The notes under the pieces: generated by a model
Told to the model about the DNA's origin: nothing
The model's database searches: none
The model's input: only the letters and a program-made list of their open reading frames with translations
In this document: positions 9,088 through 16,553 of the stretch, in pieces
How positions within the stretch are numbered: the stretch's first letter is position 1
Layout: every line of letters starts with the position of its first letter
Position numbers and translations under genes: made by a program
DNA from: Streptomyces cyanogenus
GTDB lineage: Bacteria; Actinomycetota; Actinomycetes; Streptomycetales; Streptomycetaceae
Reading direction: 5' to 3'
Assembly (NCBI RefSeq): GCF_017526105.1
Contig: NZ_CP071839.1
Coordinates: 2,470,501 to 2,534,500 of the forward strand
Length of the DNA: 64,000 nucleotides

Positions 9088-9097
9088 CGGGCCCGCG

Positions 9098-10534
9098 TCA
9101 CTTCGGGCTGTCGTCCTCGCCGATGTGGTGGACCCTGACCATGTTGGTGGAGCCCGAGACGCCGGGCGGGGAGCCTGCCGTGATCACCACGATGTCGCCC
9201 TTCTCGCAGCGGCCGTACTTCAGCAGCAGCTCGTCCACCTGGTCCACCATGGCGTCGGTGGAGTCCGCGTGCGGGCCGAGGAAGGTCTCCGTGCCCCAGG
9301 TGAGGCTGAGCTGGGAGCGGGTGGCCGGCTCCGGGGTGAAGGCGAGGAGGGGGATCGGGGAGCGGTAGCGGGAGAGGCGGCGGGCGGTGTCGCCCGACTG
9401 TGTGAACGCCACCAGGAACCTCGCGCCGAGGAAGTCGCCCATCTCGGCGGCGGCCCGGGCGACGGCTCCGCCCTGGGTGCGCGGCTTGGTCCGTTCGGTC
9501 AGTGGTGGCAGGCCACCCGCCAGCATGTCCTCCTCGGCCGCCGCGACGATCTTCGCCATGGTGCGCACGGTCTCGACCGGGTACTTGCCGACGCTGGTCT
9601 CGCCGGAGAGCATCACCGCGTCGGTGCCGTCGAGGACCGCGTTGGCGACGTCGGAGGCCTCGGCGCGGGTGGGGCGGGAGTTGTCGATCATCGAGTCGAG
9701 CATCTGGGTGGCGACGATCACCGGCTTGGCGTTGCGCCTGGCGAGTGTGACGGCGCGCTTCTGGACGATCGGTACCTGCTCCAGCGGCATCTCGACGCCC
9801 AGGTCGCCGCGGGCGACCATCAGGCCGTCGAAGGCGGCGACGATGCCGTCGAGGTTCTGTACCGCCTGTGGCTTCTCGATCTTGGCGATCACCGGGAGGC
9901 GGCGGCCTTCGTCGGCCATGATCCGGTGCACGTCCGCGGCGTCGTCGCCGCTGCGGACGAAGGAGAGGGCGATCACGTCGAATCCCGTGCGCAGCGCCCA
10001 GCGCAGGTCGTCCCGGTCCTTTTCGGAGAGGGCGGGGACGGAGACGGCGACGCCGGGCAGGTTCAGGCCTTTGTGGTCGGAGACGACGCCGCCTTCGAGT
10101 ACCCGGGTGCGCACGCGGGGGCCGTCGACGGCGGTGACCTCCAGGCAGACCTTGCCGTCGTCCACGAGGATGCGCTCGCCGGGCGTGACGTCGGCGGCGA
10201 GGCCCGCGTAGGTGGTGCCGCACTGGTGGCGGTCGCCCTCGGCGCCGTCCTCCACGGTGATGGTGAAGGTGTCGCCGCGTTCAAGGAGTACCGGTCCTTC
10301 GGTGAAACGGCCGAGCCGGATCTTCGGACCCTGAAGGTCGGCGAGGATTCCGACGCTGCGGCCGGTTTCGTCGGCCGCCTTTCGCACGCGCTGGTAACGC
10401 TCCTCGTGCTCGGCGTGCGTGCCGTGGCTGAGGTTGAAGCGGGCGACGTCCATTCCGGCTTCGACCAGTGCCTTGATCTGGTCGTACGAGTCGGTGGCGG
10501 GCCCCAATGTACAGACGATCTTTGCTCGGCGCAT
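9098..10534 (-). CDS. pyk: Pyruvate kinase
   Basis: A 478-residue pyruvate kinase, which makes pyruvate and ATP from phosphoenolpyruvate and ADP in glycolysis. The length is typical. It begins MRRAKIVCTLGPAT, has the substrate/K+ region 'ARFNLSHGTH', the catalytic Lys in 'VIAKIEKPQAV', the Mg-binding 'ARGDLGVEMPLEQVP' and the 'TQMLDSM' motif, followed by the C-terminal regulatory domain. Streptomyces usually carry two pyk genes; this position downstream of the ANTAR regulator matches one of them. It reads away from the divergent nucleotidase; the shared 218-base gap holds both promoters. Confidence 0.97.
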   Translation of the reverse strand: MRRAKIVCTLGPATDSYDQIKALVEAGMDVARFNLSHGTHAEHEERYQRVRKAADETGRSVGILADLQGPKIRLGRFTEGPVLLERGDTFTITVEDGAEGDRHQCGTTYAGLAADVTPGERILVDDGKVCLEVTAVDGPRVRTRVLEGGVVSDHKGLNLPGVAVSVPALSEKDRDDLRWALRTGFDVIALSFVRSGDDAADVHRIMADEGRRLPVIAKIEKPQAVQNLDGIVAAFDGLMVARGDLGVEMPLEQVPIVQKRAVTLARRNAKPVIVATQMLDSMIDNSRPTRAEASDVANAVLDGTDAVMLSGETSVGKYPVETVRTMAKIVAAAEEDMLAGGLPPLTERTKPRTQGGAVARAAAEMGDFLGARFLVAFTQSGDTARRLSRYRSPIPLLAFTPEPATRSQLSLTWGTETFLGPHADSTDAMVDQVDELLLKYGRCEKGDIVVITAGSPPGVSGSTNMVRVHHIGEDDSPK

Positions 10535-10752
10535 GGGTCGAGCCTATGGCTTACCCGCGGGTAGAGAATTGGCGCCGTATGACTAATCAACAGACTTTTG
10601 GCAAAGGCTTATTGACAACTGTTGAATTGTGCGACAGCTCGCTCCTATGAGCGATGGTCACCAGATCGCAACCTCCCGGACCTGTCGCCGGAAGTCATGT
10701 TCAGGTCAGAATCTACGCGCGTTGTTCGACCACCGCCAAGGAGAAGCGAGAC

Positions 10753-12558
10753 ATGCCGTTGAACCGCCGGAAGTTCCTGAAGAAGTCCGCCGCCACCGGA
10801 GCGGGAGTGGCGATCGCCGGTGCGGCGGCGGCCCCGGCGGCCGAGGCGGCTCAGCTCACGAAGCCCGGGCACCCCGTGAAGCGGTACTCCCTCACCGTCA
10901 TGGGCACCACCGACCTGCACGGGCACGTCTTCAACTGGGACTACTTCAAGGACGCGGAGTACGCCGACAAGGCGGGCAACGCGATGGGTCTCGCCCGGAT
11001 CTCCACCCTCGTCGAACAGGTGCGCAAGGAGAAGGGCCGCTGCAACACCCTGCTGCTGGACGCCGGTGACACCATCCAGGGCACCCCGCTGACCTACTAC
11101 TACGCCAAGGTCGACCCGATCACCGCCAAGGGCGGCCCGGTGCACCCGATGGCGCAGGCGATGAACGCGATCGGATACGACGCGGCGGCCCTCGGCAACC
11201 ACGAGTTCAACTACGGCATCGAGACGCTGCGGAAGTTCGAGGACCAGCTCGACTTCCCGCTGCTCGGCGCGAACGCGGTGGACGCCAGGACGCTCAAGCC
11301 CGCCTTCCCGCCGTACTTCATGAAGACCTTCCACGTGCCGGGCGCCAAGCCGGTCAAGGTCGCGGTGCTCGGCCTGACCAACCCGGGCATCGCGATCTGG
11401 GACAAGGCCTACGTCCAGGGCAGGCTGGCGTTCCCGGGCCTGGAGGAGCAGGCCGCCAAGTGGGTGCCGAAGCTGAAGTCGATGGGCGCGGACGTGGTCG
11501 TCGTCTCCGCGCACTCGGGCACCTCGGGCACCTCGTCGTACGGCGACCAGGTGCCGTACGTGGAGAACGCGGCGGCGAACGTGGCCAAGAAGGTGCCCGG
11601 GATCGACGCGATCCTGGTCGGCCATGCGCACGTGGAGATCCCGGAACTGAAGGTCGTCAACGAGCAGACCGGCAGGACGGTCGTGCTGTCGGAGCCGCTG
11701 TGCTACGCCGAGCGGCTCACCGTCTTCGACATCGAGCTGGTGTTCGGCAAGGGCCGCTGGGAGGTCGAGTCGGTCTCCGCCTCCCTGCGCAACTCCAACT
11801 CCGTCGCCGACGACCCGAAGATCACCAAGCTGCTCACCGACGAGCACCAGAAGGTCGTCGCGTACGTCAACCAGGTCGTGGGCCGGGCCACCGAGACCCT
11901 GACGACCGCCGAGGCCCGCTACAAGGACGCCCCGATCATCGACCTGATCACCAAGGTCCAGGAGGACGTGGTCAAGGCGGCGCTCGCGGGCACCGCGTAC
12001 GCCTCGCTGCCGGTGATCGCCCAGGCCTCGCCGTTCTCCCGGACCTCCGAGATCCCGGCCGGCGAGGTCACCATCCGGGACCTGTCGAGCCTGTACGTCT
12101 ACGACAACACGCTGGTCGCCAAGTTGCTGACGGGCGCCCAGGTGCGTGCCTACCTGGAGTACTCGGCGGAGTACTACGTCCAGACGGCCGCCGATGCCGC
12201 GGTCGACGTCGAGAAGCTGACCAACGCCGGTGGCCGTCCGGACTACAACTACGACTACGTCTCGGGTCTGTCGTACGACATCGACATCGCCCAGCCGGCC
12301 GGGTCGCGGATCAGGAACCTGACCTTCGGCGGGGCGGCGCTGGAGGACGACCGGCAGTTCGTGCTCGCCGTGAACAACTACCGGGCCAACGGCGGCGGTG
12401 CCTTCCCGCACGTCGCCACGGCCAAGGAGCTGTGGTCGGAGTCGACGGAGATCCGGACCCGGATCGCGGAGTGGGTGACCGCGAAGGGTGTCCTGGACCC
12501 GAAGGAGTTCGCGTCGGTGGACTGGAGGCTGGTGCGCGACGGCAAGCCGGTCTTCTAG
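10753..12558 (+). CDS. Secreted 5'-nucleotidase / 2',3'-cyclic phosphodiesterase family protein
   Basis: A 601-residue Tat-exported enzyme of the UshA/CpdB family, which dephosphorylates nucleotides or cyclic nucleotides outside the cell. Twin arginines at residues 5-6 (NRRKFLKK) start a Tat signal ending near AEA. The metallophosphatase core shows 'TTDLHGH', 'DAGDTIQGTP', 'GNHEFN' and 'VGHAH' in order; the C-terminal nucleotidase domain (from about 380) contains the substrate-stacking region ending in 'NNYRANGGGAFP'. The ATG at 10753 has AAGGAG 9 bases upstream. It likely helps phosphate or nucleoside scavenging. Confidence 0.92.
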   Translation: MPLNRRKFLKKSAATGAGVAIAGAAAAPAAEAAQLTKPGHPVKRYSLTVMGTTDLHGHVFNWDYFKDAEYADKAGNAMGLARISTLVEQVRKEKGRCNTLLLDAGDTIQGTPLTYYYAKVDPITAKGGPVHPMAQAMNAIGYDAAALGNHEFNYGIETLRKFEDQLDFPLLGANAVDARTLKPAFPPYFMKTFHVPGAKPVKVAVLGLTNPGIAIWDKAYVQGRLAFPGLEEQAAKWVPKLKSMGADVVVVSAHSGTSGTSSYGDQVPYVENAAANVAKKVPGIDAILVGHAHVEIPELKVVNEQTGRTVVLSEPLCYAERLTVFDIELVFGKGRWEVESVSASLRNSNSVADDPKITKLLTDEHQKVVAYVNQVVGRATETLTTAEARYKDAPIIDLITKVQEDVVKAALAGTAYASLPVIAQASPFSRTSEIPAGEVTIRDLSSLYVYDNTLVAKLLTGAQVRAYLEYSAEYYVQTAADAAVDVEKLTNAGGRPDYNYDYVSGLSYDIDIAQPAGSRIRNLTFGGAALEDDRQFVLAVNNYRANGGGAFPHVATAKELWSESTEIRTRIAEWVTAKGVLDPKEFASVDWRLVRDGKPVF

Positions 12559-12688
12559 CGCCGCGGCAGTGACAGGCCGACGGCGTCGGCGCTCGCCTGG
12601 GCGCCGGCGTCGTCGACGTGCGGCCGTCGCCGCTGTCGGGCTCGGCGAGCAGGTGTGCGCCGATCTCGTCCGGCCGGTTGCGGCTCAT
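12559..12688 (-). pseudogene. Truncated third gene of the siderophore-type operon
   Basis: An ATG at 12688 overlaps the TGA of the hydroxylase gene (ATGA), as expected for a third operon member. It encodes MSRNRPDEIGAHLLAEPD and a few more plausible residues. After about 27 codons the sequence becomes Arg/Pro-rich and runs antisense into the 3' end of the nucleotidase gene. I read this as the 5' stump of a gene whose rest was deleted. In desferrioxamine-type operons an acyltransferase would come here, but the stump is too short to identify. Confidence 0.5.
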
Positions 12689-14097
12689 CTTCCCTCGACG
12701 AGCGGAGTCAGCCGTTTCGGTTGCCTGGCCTGCGGCACCCGGGCGGCCGGCTGTTCCAGCCCGAAGGAGGTGAAGGCCGTGCGCAGCGGCAGCGGATACG
12801 GTTCTCTGCCGGTGAGGGAGTTGAGGATGGTGGCGCTGCGCCAGGCGGCGAGGCCGAGGTCGGGGGCGCCGATGCCGTGCGTGTGCCGTTCGGCGTTCTG
12901 CACGTAGACGGAGCCGGTGACCGAGGGGTCGAGGACGAGGCGGAACTCGGTGTCGATGCGGGGGCGTTCGCTGCTGTCGCGGCGGATGTAGGGGTCGAGC
13001 CCGGCGAGGAGGCGGCCGAGGGGGCGTTCCCGGTAGCCGGTGGCGAGGACGACGGCGTCGGTGGTGAGCCGGGAGCGGCTGGTCTGCTGGAGGTGCTCCA
13101 GGTGCAGTTCGATCCCGGTGGTGGCCATCCGGCCCGCGGTGCGGACACGGACGCCGGGGGTGAGGACGGCGTCGGGCCAGCCGCCGTCCAGGGTGCGCCG
13201 GTACAGCTCGTCGTGGATGGCGGCGAGGGTGCCGGCGTCGATGCCCTTGTGCAGCTGCCACTGGGCGGCGGTCAGCCGGTCGCGGACGGGCTCGTCGAGG
13301 GCGTGGAAGTAGCGCGTGTAGTCGGGCGTGAAGTGTTCCAGGCCGAGTTTGGAGTACTCCATGGGCGCGAACGCCTCGGTCCGGCCGATCCAGTGCAGCT
13401 TCTCCCGGCCGGCCGGGCGGTGCCGGAGCAGGTCGAGGAAGACCTCGGCGCCGGACTGTCCGGAGCCGACGACGGTGACGTGCCCGGCGGCGAGGATGCT
13501 GTCGCGGTGGTCGAGGTAGTCGGCGGCGTGGATGACGGGCGCGCCGGGCGCGTCCACGAGGGGCCGGAGGGGGTCGGGTACGTAGGGGGCGGTGCCGATG
13601 CCGAGGACGATGTTGCGCGCGTGGGTGCGGCCGAGGGCCTGGGCCTCGCCCTCGGCGTCGAGCTGGGTGAAGTCGACTTCGAAGACGTGCCGTTCGGGGT
13701 TCCAGCGGACGGCGTCGACCTGGTGGCGAAAGCGCAGCCCGGGGAGGGATCGGGCGACCCAGCGGCAGTAGGCGTCGTATTCGGCGCGCTGGATGTGGAA
13801 GCGCTCGGCGAAGTAGAAGGGGAAGAGCCGCTCGCGGGTTCTGAGGTAGTTGAGGAAGCTCCAGGGGCTGGTGGGGTCGACGAGGGTGACCAGGTCGGCG
13901 AGGAAGGGGACCTGGACGGTGGCGCCCTCGATGAGCAGCCCGGGGTGCCAGTCGAAGCGGGGGCGCTGTTCGTAGAAGACGGCGTCGAGTTCGGTGCGCG
14001 GGTGGGCGAGGGCGGCGAGGGAGAGGTTGCACGGGCCGATGCCGATGCCGACCAGGTCGCGGGGAGCGGCGGGGTCGTGGCGTGGGGCGTGGGTCAT
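12685..14097 (-). CDS. Lysine/ornithine N-hydroxylase (siderophore type)
   Basis: A 470-residue flavin N-hydroxylating monooxygenase of the IucD/SidA/DesB family, which uses NADPH and O2 to hydroxylate the side-chain amine of lysine, ornithine or a diamine such as cadaverine. The FAD-binding motif GIGIGPCNLSLAAL is at residues 17-30, the NADPH motif VVGSGQSGAE in the middle, and the late 'DAVVLATGYRERPL' is typical. It overlaps the decarboxylase gene by ATGA. Together they could make an N-hydroxy diamine, the building block of hydroxamate siderophores, but no acyltransferase or NIS synthetase is present here. Confidence 0.88.
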   Translation of the reverse strand: MTHAPRHDPAAPRDLVGIGIGPCNLSLAALAHPRTELDAVFYEQRPRFDWHPGLLIEGATVQVPFLADLVTLVDPTSPWSFLNYLRTRERLFPFYFAERFHIQRAEYDAYCRWVARSLPGLRFRHQVDAVRWNPERHVFEVDFTQLDAEGEAQALGRTHARNIVLGIGTAPYVPDPLRPLVDAPGAPVIHAADYLDHRDSILAAGHVTVVGSGQSGAEVFLDLLRHRPAGREKLHWIGRTEAFAPMEYSKLGLEHFTPDYTRYFHALDEPVRDRLTAAQWQLHKGIDAGTLAAIHDELYRRTLDGGWPDAVLTPGVRVRTAGRMATTGIELHLEHLQQTSRSRLTTDAVVLATGYRERPLGRLLAGLDPYIRRDSSERPRIDTEFRLVLDPSVTGSVYVQNAERHTHGIGAPDLGLAAWRSATILNSLTGREPYPLPLRTAFTSFGLEQPAARVPQARQPKRLTPLVEGR

Positions 14098-15461
14098 GCG
14101 GGGGTGTTTCCTTCGGCGAGTTCGGCGAGTTTGAGCAGCTGGGCCAGGTCGTCCGGCCGGGTGTGGGGGTTGAGGACGGTGGCCTTGAGCCAGAGCCGGC
14201 CGTCGGCGCGGGCCCGGCCGAGGACGGCCCGGCCGTCGTGCTGCAGTCTGCGGCGGACGGCGGCCACGGCGTCGTCGTCGGCGCCGGCGGGGCGGAACAG
14301 GACGGTGCTGATGACGGGCCGGCCGTACAGCTCGAAGCCCGGGTGTTCCTGGACGAGTACGGCGAATTCGCGCGCGCGGGCGCAGACCAGGTCGACCAGG
14401 GTGCCGAGCCCGCTGCGGCCCAGTGTCTTGAGGGTGACGGCGATCTTCAGGATGTCGGGGCGGCGGGTGGTGCGCAGGGAGCGGCCGAGCAGGTCGGGGA
14501 GTCCGGCCTCGGTGTCGTCTTCGGCGTTGAGGTAGTCGGCGCGCTGGTGGAGGGCGGCGAGTTCGTGCGGGCGGGCGAGGGCGAGGAGTCCGGCGGCGAC
14601 CGGCTGCCAGCCGAGCTTGTGCAGGTCGAGGGTGAGGGTGTGGGCGGCTTCGAGGCCGGCGAGTTTGTCGCGGTGACGGTCGCTGAAGAGGAGGCCGCCG
14701 CCGTAGGCCGCGTCGATGTGGAGCCGGGCGCCGTGGGCGGTGCACAGGCCGGCGATCTCGGGCAGTGGGTCGATGAGGCCGGCGTCGGTGGTGCCGGCGG
14801 TGGCGGCGACGAGCAGCGGGCCGGGGTGCGCGGTGAGGGCCTTGTCGAGGGCGGCGGGGTCCAGGGTGCCGTCGGGTGTGGGGATCACGACCGGGTCGGG
14901 CAGGCCGAGCAGCCAGGCGGCGCGTGGCAGGGAGTGGTGGGCGTTCGCGCCGCACACGAGGCGCACGGTGCCGCCGTGCGCCTCGCGGGCGAGCAGCAGG
15001 GCGAGTTGGTTGGACTCGGTGCCGCCGGTGGTGACGAGGGCGTCGGCGAGGCCGGCGGTGCGTGCGAGGGTGCGGGCGACCGCGGCTTCCAGGGCCGAGG
15101 CCGAGGGGGCCTGGTCCCAGGAGTCCAGGGAGGGGTTGAGGGCGCTGGCGGCGAGGTCGGCGGCGGTGGCCACGGCGAGCGGCGGGCTGTGGAGATGGGC
15201 CGTGCACAGCGGGTCGGCGGGGTCGGCGGCGCCCGCGGCGAGTTCCTGTACGAGGGTGTGCAGGGCGTCCGGGTCGCCGGTGTCCGGCAGGACGTCCCCG
15301 AGGGCGTCCGCGACGCGGGCGGCGACGGCGTCCGGTCCGCCGGCGGGCAGCGGTCCGCCGCGCTCGCGGACGCCGGCCGCGAGCGCGTCGAGCACGGTGG
15401 CGAGGAGGGGCCGCAGGGCGTCGGGGCCGCCGGGACCCGAGGCCAGGGGTGGCGTGCTCAT
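14094..15461 (-). CDS. PLP-dependent group II decarboxylase (DesA-like)
   Basis: A 455-residue pyridoxal-phosphate decarboxylase of the group II (DDC/DesA) family. The PLP lysine lies in 'TLDLHKLGW'; upstream are 'TGGTESNQLAL' and the Asp-Ala-Ala-Tyr motif 'HIDAAYGGG'. Relatives decarboxylate lysine to cadaverine (siderophore operons), diaminobutyrate or aromatic amino acids; the adjacent N-hydroxylase favours lysine or ornithine. The ATG at 15461 has GAGGAGG just upstream, better than a longer open frame to 15659. I found no canonical iron box in the 164 bases before it. Confidence 0.85.
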   Translation of the reverse strand: MSTPPLASGPGGPDALRPLLATVLDALAAGVRERGGPLPAGGPDAVAARVADALGDVLPDTGDPDALHTLVQELAAGAADPADPLCTAHLHSPPLAVATAADLAASALNPSLDSWDQAPSASALEAAVARTLARTAGLADALVTTGGTESNQLALLLAREAHGGTVRLVCGANAHHSLPRAAWLLGLPDPVVIPTPDGTLDPAALDKALTAHPGPLLVAATAGTTDAGLIDPLPEIAGLCTAHGARLHIDAAYGGGLLFSDRHRDKLAGLEAAHTLTLDLHKLGWQPVAAGLLALARPHELAALHQRADYLNAEDDTEAGLPDLLGRSLRTTRRPDILKIAVTLKTLGRSGLGTLVDLVCARAREFAVLVQEHPGFELYGRPVISTVLFRPAGADDDAVAAVRRRLQHDGRAVLGRARADGRLWLKATVLNPHTRPDDLAQLLKLAELAEGNTPA

Positions 15462-15625
15462 GGAACCCTCCTCCGCTCGCGCACCCCGCCGCGGGCCCGG
15501 GCTTCCGGCTGGGGGTGGAGTTCCAGCTTGTACCGGAAGGGAGCCCTGTGTCCCGAAAGCCCGGTGAACAGAACCCGAAAGTGTGTACTGCCGTACGCGG
15601 CGGAGGTGTTGGGGCGGGCCCCGGC

Positions 15626-16447
15626 CTACCGGAAGTCGCCGGCGTGGTCCTGGGCCCACCGGGCGAAGGTGCGGGCCGGGGTGCCGGTGAGCTCCTGCAC
15701 GGTGCCGGTGATCTCCGGGGGCACGCCGACGGTCTCGGCGAAGCTCTCCAGCAGTCGTTGGAGCATCTGCGGCGGTACGTGCGGGAACAGCTCCGGGCCC
15801 GCCTCGGCCGGGTCGACCTCGACGAAGGTCAGCTTCCGGCCGACGGCGTCGCCGATCGCCGCGACCTGGTCGGCGTTGCTGGTCGCCTCGGGCCCGGTCA
15901 GCCGGTGCACGGCGCCCTCGTGGCCGCTGTCGAGCAGGACGCGTTCGGCGACGGCCGCGATGTCGTCCTCGTGGATGGGTGCGGACAGGCCGTCCGCGAA
16001 GACACCGCGGACGGTGTCGCCCGCGCGGATCTGCGGGGCGTACTGGAGCGCGTTGGTGGCGAAGGCGTTGGGGCGCAGGAACGTCCAGTCGAGCCCGCTG
16101 TCGCGGATCTCCCGCTCGACGGTGGCGTGCATGACGTGGATGGGGTGGGTCTCGTCGGCGCCCTCCTGGATGATGCCGCTGGAGAGCAGCACGACGTGCC
16201 GCACGCCGTGCTCGCGGGCCGCCGCCAGCAGCGGGGCCGTGCCGGCCTGGGCGTACAGGAAGAGTTTCGTCGCTCCGTCGAACAGGGCGGCGGGCTCGTC
16301 CGGCTGGAACCGCACCACCTCGGCCCGCTCGGGCAGCGCGGCCCGCTGCGGGTCGCGCGTCAGCGCCCGGACGGGCTGTCCCGCGGCGAGGAGACGGTCG
16401 ACGAGGGCACGGCCGACGTTGCCGGTCGCGCCGGTCACTACGATCAC
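15626..16447 (-). CDS. NmrA-like NAD(P)-binding protein
   Basis: A 273-residue atypical short-chain reductase of the NmrA/SDR-a5 type. It begins with a Rossmann fold, GATGNVGRAL at about residues 6-15, and has the NAD(P)-contacting 'ALTRDP' after the second strand. The catalytic Tyr-Lys pair of classical SDRs is not evident, so it may be a redox sensor or quinone reductase rather than a dehydrogenase. It stands 164 bases upstream of the decarboxylase and is probably its own unit. Confidence 0.82.
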   Translation of the reverse strand: MIVVTGATGNVGRALVDRLLAAGQPVRALTRDPQRAALPERAEVVRFQPDEPAALFDGATKLFLYAQAGTAPLLAAAREHGVRHVVLLSSGIIQEGADETHPIHVMHATVEREIRDSGLDWTFLRPNAFATNALQYAPQIRAGDTVRGVFADGLSAPIHEDDIAAVAERVLLDSGHEGAVHRLTGPEATSNADQVAAIGDAVGRKLTFVEVDPAEAGPELFPHVPPQMLQRLLESFAETVGVPPEITGTVQELTGTPARTFARWAQDHAGDFR

Positions 16448-16553
16448 GGTGCTGCCTCCGGTGCTCGGTTGATCACTGACCGCCCGAGCCTAGGGACGGC
16501 GGCCGGTCCGCCGCATCGTCGGCAGGGACCAGCCGCGTCCTACGCCGCAGGAC

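Noticed and set aside
10535..10752. Sigma-70-like TTGACA near 10612 as the nucleotidase promoter
   Set aside because: No -10 box stands at a normal distance (the nearest TATGAG is about 29 bases away), so I do not call a promoter.
12685..15461. A complete desferrioxamine (desABCD) cluster
   Set aside because: Only desA- and desB-like genes exist; the third gene is a stump and no NIS synthetase is found.
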